Assembly: GCA_032871835.1 (NCBI GenBank)
Contig: CM065296.1
Location: 112,168,146 to 112,232,145, forward strand
Direction of reading: 5' to 3'
DNA from: Dipteronia dyeriana
Lineage: Eukaryota; Streptophyta; Magnoliopsida; Sapindales; Sapindaceae
Length of the DNA stretch: 64,000 bases
The notes under the pieces are model-generated. The model ran no database searches. It was given only the letters and a program-made list of their open reading frames with translations, and was not told where the DNA came from. Numbering within the stretch: position 1 is the stretch's first letter; the number at the start of each line of letters is the position of its first letter. The position numbers and the translations under genes are program-made. Below are positions 10,724 to 23,312 of this stretch, one piece after another.

Positions 10724-13024
10724 ATGATGAAGTTCAGGCTCTTGCAAATAAGTCTACTACTGGTTTTCTGTTACGTGTATGCTGTGGCGGGAGAGAAGAA
10801 CCAGCAGGTCAAAAAGACTTATGTAATTCACATGGATAGATCCAATATGCCAGCAAGTTTCGACGATCACTTTCAATGGTATGACTCATCTTTAAAATCT
10901 GTATCAGACTCTGCAGCCATGCTTTACACCTACAACAATGTAATTCATGGTTTCTCTACGAGGCTAACGGTTGAGGAAGTTGAGTCACTTGAGAAACAAC
11001 CTGGAATTCTTGCTGTTCTACCTGAAGCTAGATATGAGCTACACACGACTCGAACACCGGAGTTCCTTGGATTAGGAAAGAGTGTAGCACTCTTCCCTGC
11101 ATCTGATGCAGTAAGCGAGGTGATCGTTGGAGTCTTAGACACTGGGGTATGGCCGGAGATCAAAAGCTTTGATGATTCAGGACTCGGGCCAGTACCGAAG
11201 GCCTGGAAAGGAACATGTGAGGTGGGTAAAAACTTTAGCTCATCAAGCTGTAATAAAAAACTGATTGGTGCGAGATTTTTCTCGAAAGGGTATGAAGCAG
11301 CATTCGGACCTATTGATGAAACCGTGGAATCCAAGTCACCAAGAGATGACGATGGCCATGGAACTCACACTTCAACTACAGCGACTGGCTCAGTAGTCTC
11401 CGGAGCTAGCCTATTTGGTTATGCTTCAGGGACGGCACGGGGGATGGCTACTCAAGCCCGTGTTGCTGCATACAAGGTGTGTTGGCTTGGAGGGTGTTTT
11501 GGCTCAGATATCGTAGCAGCCATGGATAAGGCCGTTGAAGATGGTGTGAACGTTTTATCCATGTCCATTGGGGGAGGATTAACAGACTACTATAGAGACA
11601 CTGTAGCCATTGGAGCTTTCAACGCTATGGCACAGGGGATTCTAGTATCATGTTCAGCCGGAAATGGTGGGCCATATTCGGGAAGCTTGTCCAACATTGC
11701 ACCTTGGATAACCACTGTAGGTGCCGGAACTTTGGACCGTGATTTTCCTGCCTATGTTAACCTTGGAAATGGAAAGAATTTTACTGGTGTATCACTTTAC
11801 AGTGGAAAACCATTATCTGGTTCTTTGGTGCCACTGGTTTATGCTGCCAACGTTAGTAATACAACCACTGGTAATCTATGCATGACTGGCAGTTTGATTC
11901 CTGCAAAAGTGGCAGGGAAAATTGTTATATGCGATCGAGGAGGGAATGCTAGGGTACAAAAGGGTCTGGTGGTGAAGGGTGCCGGTGGTGTAGGTATGAT
12001 TTTAACCAACACTGATGACTACGGGGAAGAGTTAGTAGCGGATGCACAACTCTTGCCATCTGCAGCTATGGGTCAGATAGCCGGAGATGTGATTAAGCAA
12101 TATCTCTCCTCAGATCCTCATCCAACTGCCACAATTGCCTCCGGAGGTACTCATTTGGGGATCCAGCCATCACCAGTGGTGGCAGCATTCAGCTCTAGAG
12201 GTCCAAATCCAATCACTCCAGAAATTCTCAAACCAGACCTTATAGCACCAGGAGTCAATATCCTGGCTGCCTGGACTGGTGCGGTTGGTCCAACTGGAAT
12301 GCAAAGCGACACCAGGCAAGTGGACTTCAACATCATTTCAGGTACATCGATGTCATGCCCTCATGTAAGTGGGTTAGCTGCGCTTCTCAAGGCAGCTCAC
12401 CCAGAATGGAGTCCTGCAGCAATTAAGTCTGCCCTCATGACCACAGCCTACTCGACATACCCAAATGGTGGAACCATACTAGACGTTGCCACTGGACACG
12501 CATCAACACCTTTTGACTACGGAGCTGGACATGTGAATCCAGTAGCAGCCCTTGATCCCGGCCTTGTCTATGATGCTACCATTGAAGATTATCTAGGATT
12601 CCTCTGTGCCTTGAACTATAGCACATCTCAAATAAAGCTAGCTACAAACAGAGACTTCACCTGTGTGTCGAGCAAAGTATACAGTTTGGGGAATTTCAAT
12701 TACCCTTCTTTTGCAGTTCCGTTGGAAACTGCATCAAGCAGTAAGGGTGGTGCTGGAGTAACAAGCACAGTGAAATACACTAGGACTCTAACTAACGTGG
12801 GCACTAGTGCAACGTACAAGGTATCCATGTCTTCAGAGACTCCATCAGTGAAGATGTTAGTTGAGCCAGAATCATTGAGCTTTAGTGAACAGTATGAAAA
12901 AAAGAGCTACACTGTGACATTCACTGCAAGTTCTGAACCGTCTGGCACAACCAGCTTTGCTCGTCTACAGTGGTCTGACGGGAAACACGTTGTTAGTAGT
13001 CCAGTAGCTTTCAGCTGGACATGA
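10724..13024 (+). CDS. Subtilisin-like serine protease (S8A, SBT1.7/ARA12-like)
   Basis: An intronless gene for a 766-residue secreted plant subtilase. The open frame extends upstream without an ATG, so translation should begin at the tandem ATG-ATG at 10724. Residues 1-22 form a signal peptide. An I9 propeptide follows, and the mature enzyme would start near residue 108 (TTRTPEFLGL). The catalytic residues are visible: Asp139 (VLDTG), His212 (GHGTH), oxyanion Asn314 (SAGNGGP) and Ser542 (SGTSMSCPH). A PA domain lies between His and Ser, and a fibronectin-like domain forms the C terminus. The family acts in the cell wall on peptides and wall proteins; the closest relatives I recognise act in mucilage and wall maturation. 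Intact and of normal length. The exact substrate cannot be inferred. Confidence 0.95.
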   Translation: MMKFRLLQISLLLVFCYVYAVAGEKNQQVKKTYVIHMDRSNMPASFDDHFQWYDSSLKSVSDSAAMLYTYNNVIHGFSTRLTVEEVESLEKQPGILAVLPEARYELHTTRTPEFLGLGKSVALFPASDAVSEVIVGVLDTGVWPEIKSFDDSGLGPVPKAWKGTCEVGKNFSSSSCNKKLIGARFFSKGYEAAFGPIDETVESKSPRDDDGHGTHTSTTATGSVVSGASLFGYASGTARGMATQARVAAYKVCWLGGCFGSDIVAAMDKAVEDGVNVLSMSIGGGLTDYYRDTVAIGAFNAMAQGILVSCSAGNGGPYSGSLSNIAPWITTVGAGTLDRDFPAYVNLGNGKNFTGVSLYSGKPLSGSLVPLVYAANVSNTTTGNLCMTGSLIPAKVAGKIVICDRGGNARVQKGLVVKGAGGVGMILTNTDDYGEELVADAQLLPSAAMGQIAGDVIKQYLSSDPHPTATIASGGTHLGIQPSPVVAAFSSRGPNPITPEILKPDLIAPGVNILAAWTGAVGPTGMQSDTRQVDFNIISGTSMSCPHVSGLAALLKAAHPEWSPAAIKSALMTTAYSTYPNGGTILDVATGHASTPFDYGAGHVNPVAALDPGLVYDATIEDYLGFLCALNYSTSQIKLATNRDFTCVSSKVYSLGNFNYPSFAVPLETASSSKGGAGVTSTVKYTRTLTNVGTSATYKVSMSSETPSVKMLVEPESLSFSEQYEKKSYTVTFTASSEPSGTTSFARLQWSDGKHVVSSPVAFSWT

Positions 13025-13442
13025 TCATAATGCCCCGAAGAATTGGTCTAATAACTAAATCATGGGCAATGAAGTGCCTCTAATGCACAAATCATGGCTC
13101 ACTTTATGTACAAAGCACATTTGCTTCGCACCTTTTCTTTAATGTTCCAGCAACTGAGCAAGCACCACCAGTTGCGTTTGTAATAGCTCTACAGAGTGAT
13201 CAGGGGATTAAAAGAGAAACAATTGTATATAAAAACCATGTAAATGATCATTATGTGAACCTTAATGCATTTTCAGTTTTATACTTTTATGTTATGTTTC
13301 TAGAATCTAAAGCTAGATTCTTGTATATTATGCCAGTAGCAATTCATTGCTTTGCAAAAATCACCAAATTTGTGTTTAATAAATTAGTTAAATTAGAAAA
13401 ACGTACGGTAAGAGAAGCTTATTAAAATATCAAATTGAGTTA

Positions 13443-13670
13443 ACCGCAAGGGGTTGCTGGGTTTCCTAGGGGTTGAAGGGTGGAGCTCTCAAGCAAGAGG
13501 TCAAGGGTTCAATAACCCTTCGGGCTACCTAGCTAGGATATTAATATCATACGAAATTTATAACCAAGGTTGTAGGATCCACCAATAGTCCCTAGTTTAG
13601 AACTTGAAGAACAAAGGTAAGGTCAGGGAAACTTTTGTATTAAAAAAGAAAAGCAAAATAGAGAAAGATT
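13443..13670 (+). mobile_element. tRNA-derived SINE with target-site duplication
   Basis: An insertion of about 228 bp flanked by perfect 11-bp direct repeats AAATTGAGTTA (13432-13442 and 13671-13681). It contains a Pol III B-box-like GGGTTCAATAACCC at about 13506 and ends in an A-rich tail (ttaaaaaagaaaagcaaaatag). These are the features of a SINE. The A box is degenerate and I do not recognise the family. Confidence 0.65.
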
Positions 13671-14178
13671 AAATTGAGTTATGTTCTTGTAGCATTAGCT
13701 GCTAGTCTGTAATTTAAACCAAATGGTTTGGGAACCTTTCCATGAAACAGCTTTTACCTCCCAAGGTGGTTTCACTTCTAATTTTTCCTTCGTTTGAATA
13801 ATTTCCCCAATTAATTGCAATTAAGCCTTAGCGTGGTTGAATTGAATTGTCAAACTATTTATTGATGAACTGTGAACAAGTACAACAAACATATAACTTA
13901 TGTTGCTGGACCATTTTCTGCATCTATAGGAGGATTCACATTCTTGACTCGATAGGGACAAATGTCACTGATATCAGTCTCTAATCAACAATATATGATC
14001 CAATAATCCAATAACCACAAATTGTATAATAATCACTTGCAATATGGCATCCTACCAATCCAAACTCATAGGGAAGAGTGATAATAAATAACTAAATAAT
14101 TGAAAGATACTAACTTCATTAAACGTTTCAAGTGCTTGGACATTAGGAACGGAAAATTTGATGAATTAAATTCAAATA

Positions 14179-15932
14179 TCATTCAGAATCCTGCAAAGAC
14201 TGACAAACTGGGAGATAATATGTATCAAGCTGCCAATATTTGTGTCTCACACCTTCCCAAACTTCTTTTCCTAGACAATTCTTAACAGGCAAGGGAATCA
14301 ATTGTGTCGAGTAGCCCAAGTTCTCCAGTTCTAAAGAGACCAAATTGCAGTAAACAACATGGAAGAATGCATTACCTCCGCAAAGACCATTGAAAAAAGA
14401 GTAGACTCCTCCAGGCTTCGACAGCTTGGGAAGATGTTGGTGAAACTCTCTCAGGTCTTCATAATACTCTCCATAGGTGTCAAAGAATATACCTGGATCC
14501 AACACAACAAAAAGAAATTAAGTTGGAAAATGTAACAGTGGTGTATCGCTAACTATATGGGGTAAATAGTAATACATTTATGTTACTCACTGGACAAAAA
14601 TTCATAAAAGAGATAAGATCACTAATATGACCATATGAATAGCATAACACAATGGTTCAGAAAATAAATTTAAAAGAGTAACTTTCATACAAATGGAATA
14701 CCTGATAGTGCATATATCATATACGTAACTACTAGGCACTAGCAGTAAGGTTCATAGATAAATGTAGGGATCATTCTTAGGGCAAATATATCTTGACTTA
14801 CCGTCATAAGTTTCAAGTTGAGAAAGAACATCTTGCCAGCGACCAAACACTATCTTCACATTATCCTTCTCACCCCAGCCAGTACGAAGCATACGTTCAT
14901 AAACCTCTGGGTGAGCCTCAACAATTGTGTGTGTAACAGGAGCATACTGCTGAATGGCTGTATCCACAAGACCCATTCCAAATCCAATGTTCAGAATATG
15001 ACCACCTCCCGAGCAAACAGCCTTCGCGTGAGCTTCCATCAATGGTTTCTCCCAAGCCATCATGATAGCCTTGCTATTGGAGTCCATCAGCTTGTCCTCA
15101 CTAAAGGAAACCCTGTCTTCCAAGTAAACTCCATCAGAATCGCTGTCTTTATTTGCTGACCTTGCAATTGTTCCCAATATTAACTCTGCCTGAATTCCTG
15201 TTCATTCATGAATAATCATTTGTAAATGTAAAGAAACATAAACCCCAGTTTTAGGTAAAATATATGTTTCATTAGGTCTCATTATTAAATATATATATAT
15301 ATAACCGTACATACATTGGTTAAAGAAAAATTAATTTCTTAAAAATCTTAAAACCCAAAGGTACTGGTAGCATATTGTACATCAGTGATCAACCCAACAA
15401 AAAAATCAACCAATCTTCGGCTAAGTCTAAAATCAACACACTAAATATAACGATGGTTATCTGTGAACATCCAAAAATTTCCTCAAATTGATTCATTTAT
15501 GTAATCAACTACACTTGCAAAAGCCAAAAATGAAAATAATAATAATAACAACAACTGGATATTATATATGCAAAAATTAAATTAGAAGTAAATCTTTTGT
15601 GAGACATAATTTTAATGAAATAAGAACAAAAGAAGGAGAGTAAAGAATTATTAACCAGCATTGAGGATGGCTTGCAAAGCTTCCTGGTGATCAGACTCCA
15701 TAGCGAAATCTCCGGCGGATAGGTTAGAGGGAGAGAGAGCATTCCAGGGTGCGCCGGCTTCTAGAAGAGCCTTGACGACGTCGACGTGGCCGAGCTTGGC
15801 CGCGTGCATGAGTGGAGTCATGCCGTCGCCGTCGAAGTAGGACACGTCAGCTCCTGAGTCAATTAGAGCTCTCACCTTGTCTTTGTCTCCTTTCCTCGCC
15901 GCCTGGCACAGTTGCTCTCCTTCTTTCTCCAT
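14179..15932 (-). CDS. Ankyrin-repeat SAM-dependent methyltransferase (PRMT2/Rmt2-like)
   Basis: Three exons on the minus strand: 15932-15656, 15197-14802 and 14492-14179, all with GT-AG introns in phase 1, giving 328 residues. The start is the first in-frame ATG (15932); the frame is open upstream only from a TTG. Residues 1-93 form ankyrin repeats (GMTPLMHAAKLGHVDVV). A conserved MMAWEKPLM segment lies at about 138-146. The SAM-binding motif I, NIGFGMG, is at about 162-168 and is followed by the acidic post-I segment VEAHPEVYERM. This architecture is that of fungal Rmt2 and plant ankyrin-methyltransferases, related to guanidinoacetate methyltransferase. Rmt2 methylates the delta nitrogen of arginine. 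Whether the plant protein does so is inference. No neighbours of related function. Confidence 0.9.
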
Positions 15933-16261
15933 AGCTGCTGCTGGACTGCTGCGCCTCGTTTTTGCTTCAATACTCTCGACCTCTTCCAAGAATAACCAAC
16001 AGGTTTTTTATTACACTTGCCTCCATTAAACTTCCGTTTAATATAGAGGGTTTCCCTCAAGTTTTTATAATTACACTAAATTCCATACTTTTTTTTCCTT
16101 CGTAAGTTGACTTTTAAAACAAATCCAAAGTTGTAATACTTCACATAAAAAAAAAATCCAAAGTTTCTACCTATTTAAATGTTCTCATCTCCTCTAATTA
16201 GTGAAGTCAAAATTTTATTTAAATATGAAGTTCCCTTTTAATTCTCGTTAATAATTTAATA

Positions 16262-16390
16262 TATGCATGTTGGATGTTTACTTTATGAATTTTTTGTCAA
16301 TCAAATGACTTTATAGAGTTGGAATTATGCATGTTGGATGTTTCCTTTATGATTTTTTTGTCAAACAAATGACTTTATAGAGTTGGAATT
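16262..16390. repeat. Tandem duplication, about 64-bp unit, two copies
   Basis: The segment beginning atgcatgttggatgttt and ending ttatagagttggaatt occurs twice in succession (about 16262-16325 and 16326-16390) with few differences. Non-coding. Confidence 0.8.
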
Positions 16391-16509
16391 AGCTACAAGG
16401 ACGATGTCCCCGTTTGTTGTATATTTTGGCTCAGCACCACCCTCTTACTTCACTTGTTTTCTCTTGTTTCTTTTGCTACATTACAGTCAAAGAGTTCATT
16501 AGATGAATG

Positions 16510-16790
16510 ACCGAATTAGTCAAATAGTTCATTAGATGAATGACCGAATTATCTCTCCAATTTATGTCCATCGGATGAAAAATATCGCTTCATCAAACTA
16601 CATGTACTTACTTTCTTTTCTTTCTTTTGCTATGTCAAAGTCAAAGAATTCATTAGATGATGTATCGAATTATCTCTCCAGTTTATATCCATCGGATGAA
16701 AAACACCGATTCATCAAACTACATGTACTTACTTTCTTTTCTTTCTTTTGCTATGTCACAGTCATATAGTTCATTTGATGATGAACCAAA
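16510..16790. repeat. Tandem duplication, about 120-bp unit
   Basis: Two full units and parts of flanking units, with a period of about 120 bp. Markers include tatctctccagtttat(a/g)tccatcggatg at about 16551 and 16671, and cttttgctatgtca at about 16624 and 16745. Part of the unit (gttcattagatgaatgaccgaatta) is repeated once more at the left edge. No coding function is supported. Confidence 0.8.
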
Positions 16791-16794
16791 TTTT

Positions 16795-18226
16795 CTCTTC
16801 TCAGAAGTGATTGGAGTTCAGTCAAAATGGTTTGAAGGGTACTATGGATTCTGTAGAAACTAGACTCATGACGAACTAGAATTTCACTAACCTTATTACG
16901 GAATTTGGTATCAATAATTAGGACCGCGCTCTGATACCAAATATTTTGTATCAAACAGAGATGAGGAGAAGCAAAATAAGAGAGTACATAGATAATTGTT
17001 ATATAATTCCATAAAATTCATTCAGACGGTTCTGAGACTATTTATAGAAGAGTCACACACCCACTAAATTCCGGCAGGAGTAGAAAGAAGTAAAATGCAC
17101 CCATTATTAAATACAACAAAAGTTGCATATCTTGAATGGGTGGACCGCGTACATATCAACAATTTGTTAATTATTTATTATTTTTTTGCTATGAATCAAT
17201 AGAGAAATTAATGTCATCTTTGATCAAATGATTCATCTATATAACATGTAGTACGTGTAGGTTCAGATTGTGAGCAATGCATACAAAAAAAATAATCATT
17301 ATTAATCATTCTAAATAAACTGTATGTAGTGTAATTATAGAATTTCAGGGGATTTTTATTGTCAAATACATTTGGTACAAATTCTAGAGGTCGTTCTTTT
17401 TAGTGTAATTTTGGTCATTCTCTTAAACATTACATAAGTCTAACTTCTAGTTTTTCCAGGGAATTTTTGTCCCAAAGAAAAATATTGGCTAAAATAATAA
17501 AAATAAAAGTACTTATTAGTTATTAGGGTTTGTTGAATTTATAATTTGTAATAAGGCAAAGACTATTTATGATCTTTGGCCATAATCCTTCGTTCTCTTT
17601 CTCTGGCAACATTTTATATAAATATATAAATACAGACAAGACTAGTTACAAAAGATAGATGTTATAATCACTAATCAGCGTGTAAATTACTACGACTTTC
17701 AAATATGACCGGCCCAAATTTGAAGTCAAAACTCACACGATGGAACTGTATCTATCTGATCGTACACCACTTTTGACCCAATTCTTGTCATATTAACAAA
17801 ACGACAGCGTTCGAGCGCCAGACATTACAAATATTAAATATATATACGCACACTCACGGGACAACACGGCGCAAAGATCATCCATGTTGACGGCGCCACT
17901 TTATTTAATCATGTGGCTACGCTGAACTTCTTCTCCAAAAGACATTTATTTTAATTTTTCCAAAAAAAAAAAAAAACATTTATTTCAACCACCTTCTACC
18001 AGAAAAAAAAAACGCGATTTGTACGTTCTCTTCCTCTCTGATGCATTTTACGTTATTACAATCGAAAGATCTATTGATTTGCTGTATCAATGTCATAGCA
18101 TAATTCGCTAATTGATTGAAACGAAGATTCTCCCAGCTAGGTTTTTTTTTTTTTTTTTGAAGATAATTCTCTCTTCAATTTGGGTGTTAATTTATTGATT
18201 ACTTATTCGGAGTTAAAAGTATTGAA
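16795..18226. other. Intergenic region upstream of the Syntaxin-6-type gene
   Basis: No gene seen. The 3' half should hold the promoter and 5' leader of the downstream gene. Poly-A and poly-T runs lie at about 17961-17975 and 18142-18159. The ctctgataccaaat motif near 16930 resembles an initiator-Met tRNA primer-binding site read on the minus strand. It may be a retroelement remnant, but no LTR is visible beside it. Confidence 0.4.
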
Positions 18227-21200
18227 ATGGCTACGAGTTTTGACCGGTGGGAGAAGGATCCATTTTTCTCTGCGGCTGAGGAAGTTCAGGAATCTGCAGA
18301 CAGGTAATAACTTCGCATTTGTTCGTTATTTTATCTGTGTATTGCTTTTCAATTTCATTGCGTTCTGCAATTTCATATCCCAAACTAATGTTTCGTTTGT
18401 GTATTTTGATTAATTCGTGTCGCTTCTATTTCCTGAGACTTAGGGTATTTATAGCCGTTGGATAGACGCGGTTTGGCTCCATTTATGGAATATCTAGGAT
18501 TCAGATGCTCCGTTTATTTAATTCTTGTGTGTTGGATATTGAGTTTGTTTATAATTATATGGTCTACAGGATGGAATCGTTATATAGAACATGGATTCAC
18601 GTAAAGAAAGATAATTCTAGTATGTGGAATTCGGAGGAACTCCAACGGGATCTACAAACTGCTCTTGGAACTGCCAAATGGCAGGTTATTTATCTCTCCG
18701 CTCTCTGCGTCTTTATGTGTGTGCATATCTGTGGACCGGAGAATGATTGTTTTTCTTGTAGTGGAATTGTGCTTTTAGTCATGTCAGCATAGTAAACTTT
18801 ATTTGGTTTGAATTGAAATGCAGTTAGAGGTGTTTGCTAGGGCTGTTCAATCAAGTTATGTTAAAAGCTCAAGTGATGATTCAAGAGACAGGCATCAAGA
18901 ATTTATTATTGCAATTGAAGGCCAAATTTTAAAAACCGAGAAATCATTAAAGGAATCAGCTTGTTCAGATGGCAAGGCATCCCTGCCTTGGGTGCGATTG
19001 GATGAAGGGGAGTGCAATGAACTTGCATTGTTTCTGTCTGGACCATCAGCATCTGGTGACAAAGGTCTTGTAAAAAATCATGGGAGGGACAATGATATAC
19101 CGAAACCTACAGGTCAAGATTCGACACCTGAATGTTCAAAGAAATCAAGCCAATTAAACGAGCAGGGTTCTGTGGAGGCTATGGAGGCGAAACCATGTGG
19201 CCATAGGAGGACTGCTAGTGCTAGTGCTGACATTAGTGCTTGGAAGATATCGATTAATGATGATAGTAACCAACAGAATACTTCCAATGGGCAGCCCACA
19301 TTACCACCACGGAAGATACCCAGTGTTTCTGGGTTTCTAAACACCATGGAATCTGCAACCAAGTTGAAGTGGCCAAAGAATGGAATTAGGAAGTGGAAGG
19401 CAATAGACCGGTTTCAAGAAGCTGATACTGCACTATTGAGATCTTCCCAGTTGACCAGGGTGAGTATTTGAAAGCTATACTATTTCTATAATCATTTTTT
19501 TTATAACCCAAAAATCCCCCGACGTGCTTAGCGAACCCGAGTTCGAAACTAGCGCCTCTGCTGAACCCTACATTCTCTGGAAACAAGAAATTATGGCCAT
19601 TCAAACCCTAGACCTTGTGGGAACAAACCGCAGGTTTGACCATTCTACTAACCCCTCATGGGTTACTATTTCTATATTAATCTGTCACTATTTTATTATT
19701 TATCATCATGTTCAGCATTGCATCAATTGTGATTCTAATTCCTTATTTATTTTCTTAGGGTATAAATGCATGTTATGAAAAAAGTAAGAGTTGCCTGGAC
19801 AGCAGTGATGACTGTTACGATGATAAGCAACTATATGGTTGGTATGGAGTTATTCAAAGACAACTTCAAAGGTCACAGTATCAAATGCAATATAGTCGGC
19901 CAGTTAAAGTGACATTATGGATTGTTTTTTTCCTTTGCCTTATTGGTGAGCTTGCTTAAACCTTATCTTGTTTGCTTATATGTTTATATTACAGAAGACA
20001 TGCACAACGCCCACCCTGCATCCTAACCATTGTGTATATTTACTTTGGGATTATGATTTGTCTTCTATATTTCAAGCATTGTGCCAATCAAGATGCATTT
20101 CGTGGATATCAGCATTGTTTGATAGTGTGACTGTAATTGTCTGCACTCAGAAGCTTTGATCTAATTTTAGATCCTCGTGATTGTAGTAATAATACCAAAA
20201 CCATGTTGGTTTTTTACTCCACCCACCATAAGTAGTAGCAAACATCTACCTTTGAGTGAGTTTGACTTAGAATTGGTCCTCCAAATGTCTGTGGGATGCA
20301 CTGCCCCTGGCACCCAGAAGAATTATTTTTATGTTTTGGATAGGAATTATACCTCAAGGTTTCTTGTTGGTTTCCTGTCTCCCTGAAACAGTTTCCCGCC
20401 TTTCTTGGTGTTTCTTGTTGCCACCATTTGGTCATTATACAGGTGTCCTGTGTTTTTTCTATTCACAGAGATATAATAGTTTTTTTTTTTTGGTCTGCTA
20501 TTATGATTTGGACTCTCAACTTCTGTTCTAATATTAAAATTTTATGAAGTTAGATTCATTGCAATGTTTCTTTCTCTACAAACTCATAATCTGCAGATAA
20601 TATGGAAACTTTTTGATTGATTTGTCTTCATTCTTAAAAATGATTCAGAATTAGATGAACCGTGAAATAGAACTCGTGCTGTGATACATATGTAGTTTGA
20701 GCAGCGAAGATCTATTTGTTTCCTTTATCAGTGGAAAATGGTATGTCAGGGAGTGGAATAAAAACTATTGGTTATATAATGGTCAGGCTGCTAGTTGGTC
20801 TTTAAATTTTGTATTGGATAAAGTTTCTTGAGTTTCATGAAAATGTACTTGTGTGGCTTTCAGTTTAGCTTATTTATGTTTTAACATGAAGCATGTGAAC
20901 ACAAAACAACACCCATGGCTCCAAATTGCCATTATCTAATACAATTTATTTTGTGTGAGGAGCTTGTTGGAAGTCCTGTAAAACTTCCTTTTGCTTGTTG
21001 TTTAGATAATTTAATAATAAGAAGCTGAGTAAAAGCATTTAAACAAGCAATGGCTATTTGTCAAATTTGTATGGAACAATGTTTTCCTAAAAATCATGGA
21101 ACATTTTAAAATAGTTTTAACCCTGTCATAATTTATGAAATATGGCTTCTAAGGGCAATTATACTTATTCTTATTCACTAAAGTTGCTTTCCACCTAATA

Positions 21201-21575
21201 ATAGCATACGATATATCTATTACATATTTCGTTTTCACTTATTTTTCATCTTTTCTTGGCTGAGGTTTCCAGAACTTTCTGATTGCCTAGCTAGTCCACA
21301 GCACATATAGTTCCAAAGTTCTGCACGCACCTTGAATCCTGGTGATGGACTGAGGGTTGTCTTATTTAATTAGACACACACATACACATTTTAGATGCAC
21401 AACTGTAGGTATAACTGCATATGTTGTTAAAATAGTACACAGGGAGGCACGGACATGAAGACCCATTGTTTCAAATTATTTGGAGTTATCATTATTGTCT
21501 TCTGTTTCCATGCAAAGTGCATTAGTGATGCCAGTTTCCAAGTTCACAGTAAAAAGCAGTCAAGGATGAAGAATG

Positions 21576-21612
<37 letters not shown>

Positions 21613-21815
21613 CGGGGAGGTTCGGAAGTTGAGATGAATTGCACCATTCAATCTGTTACTGAATTTTGTTTGAAGGACAACCATACTTTTATAATGAAGG
21701 ACCCAATATGGGTATCTTAGTTAAATAATTTGATCTTTCAAAGCAGAACTGAGTTTATCAAGGCTTATGCTTATCAATTTTCTCTGCAGGATTGATCGCT
21801 GTCTGTGCAATTTGA
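18227..21815 (+). CDS. Syntaxin-6 N-terminal-domain protein with C-terminal membrane anchor
   Basis: Five exons: 18227-18303, 18570-18684, 18824-19459, 19759-19945 and 21790-21815, all with GT-AG introns, giving 346 residues. Residues 1-110 match the Syntaxin-6/TLG1 N-terminal helical domain (DPFFSAAEEVQESADRM near the start, a conserved KWQ at the exon 2-3 junction). The middle is polar and serine-rich. The last 20 residues (VTLWIVFFLCLIG onward) are a single transmembrane tail ending almost at the C terminus. I see no heptad SNARE motif of about 55 residues before the anchor, unlike SYP61. It resembles the Arabidopsis Syntaxin/t-SNARE family protein At1g27700 and is probably a TGN/endosome protein. 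Intron 4 is 1.84 kb. The tiny last exon of 26 nt encodes only the end of the anchor. Confidence 0.88.
21582..21612. repeat. Poly-T tract of 31 bases
   Basis: Thirty-one uninterrupted T within intron 4 of the Syntaxin-6-type gene. It is likely polymorphic and a possible sequencing-length artefact. Confidence 0.9.
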
Positions 21816-22789
21816 AAAGGAAAACGTATAATCTTCATCCGGCATTTTATATTACGTGTCAGGGAGGGGATGGAGGGTATTTGAAGAGTACAAGTTGTAC
21901 ACTATTACAACATCCTAGATAGATGTAAAGGTAGTTACTCTCTTGTTATATTGAATCAAAAATTATGTTCCACTCGTAGTTGTAAGTGTGATGATTCACT
22001 GATTCTTGAGCCATAAATGCACCAGCACCTTTGAAACCTTTAAGTCTTCCTTCTCCCCATTACTCTCTTCTCTCTATTCACTATTTAACTTTTTTTCCTT
22101 CCAGTTTTGGTTTGCGGATGGAGAGTAAATCTATAGTATTTTTGTTAGAGGGGATGGCAGAGAAAGTGGACCAGGATTCTAATCTGAGGACGTTAGCTTT
22201 GTGTTGTACCTGTAATATAACATTTTTAAAAATTTTATAGAGCTGCATTTGTGTTAAATGTATCTACGATTCATGTAGCATCAAAATTACTCCGACCTCA
22301 CCTTTCCCAAACCATCATATTGACAATTATTAGTCCCAGCTAAACTGTAGAATCAGGAATAACACAGACTATTTGTGTTGTTTGAAGCAGAATTATGACT
22401 TCTTGTTACCCGATATATAGATGTTTACATAGAAGAGAACTTAGATGGACAAATAGTAGTTTCAAAGCGTAAATTGCGTGTTCATTTAACCTTAATGGGA
22501 CTGAGTTATGTCCTGAGGTGGCTTAAACTTGTGTTGGTAAGTTGGCCAAATTACCTAGTAAAATCCTACTCAAAAGAGTGTTTATCTCCTTCAGCCTTAA
22601 ACAGGCATTCCATACAGAGATATTATTATGGTGGTTACCCATGTAGAAATCCTTTGTCTGTACACCATTCCGCTACAATTTTGGATTGTGCGAATAATTC
22701 ATAACAGCGCATGCAATTTATTGAAATTGTTTCAAAAATGAGGAAAATACATTACGACATTATGGCAAGACAGATGTTTTTTTATCACG

Positions 22790-23312
22790 TCAAAGCATCT
22801 GTTCCATTCTGGTGACAAGTTTGTAAGCAAAGTAAGAACCGGCAACCAGTAGCGGCACGAATAACTCAAAAATAGCCGTATATGTAGGCATTTTATCATT
22901 CTTAATTACAAAAGCCTCCATCTCTTTCTTTCTGGGTTCCTGGATTGAATCATCCTCGGTTTCCGTCTCTTCGAAAGTGTAACCTCCGAGAACACCCACC
23001 TGGTATATGATCAGCAATTTCTTAGCAGCGTAGCTGTGTCCGATATTCTCAAATTCCTTGGTGACATCCTTCCCTGCAGACTCTATCAGCACCTCTTCTC
23101 CTCCCGGATGCAATTCCAGGAACTTTGTTACATTCAATACCTGTTAAATTTTCAATTTAACAAACGTTAAGAGAGAGAGAGAGAGATATATATATATACC
23201 CAGAATGATGATGAATAGAGATCATTACTCTGCCATTGATAACAAACCAACAATCATTCTTGGATTTGTGTTGAGCAACCTCTGAGAGAGTGAAGACTGT
23301 CTGATCAGCCAT
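22790..23312 (-). CDS. CYB5: Cytochrome b5, tail-anchored
   Basis: Two exons on the minus strand (23312-23229 and 23140-22790) encode 144 residues. The intron is GT-AG in phase 0, between GGR and VLN. The heme-binding motif HPGG is present, with axial ligands His39 and His63 (GHSYAA). A linker rich in acidic residues follows, and residues about 118-136 form a hydrophobic tail that ends in a short basic segment, as in ER-anchored cytochrome b5. It donates electrons to ER fatty-acid desaturases, hydroxylases and some P450s. It is transcribed convergently with the Syntaxin-6-type gene, whose coding end lies 975 bp away. Intact and of typical length. Confidence 0.95.

Noticed and set aside
10945..11334. 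129-codon minus-strand ORF inside the subtilase gene
   Set aside because: It lies wholly antisense within a well-supported coding exon and has no recognisable domain. It is a shadow of codon bias.
16925..16945. ctctgataccaaat motif as a retrotransposon primer-binding site
   Set aside because: It matches the complement of the Met-tRNA site, but no LTR boundary or coding domain is adjacent, so it is not called as an element.
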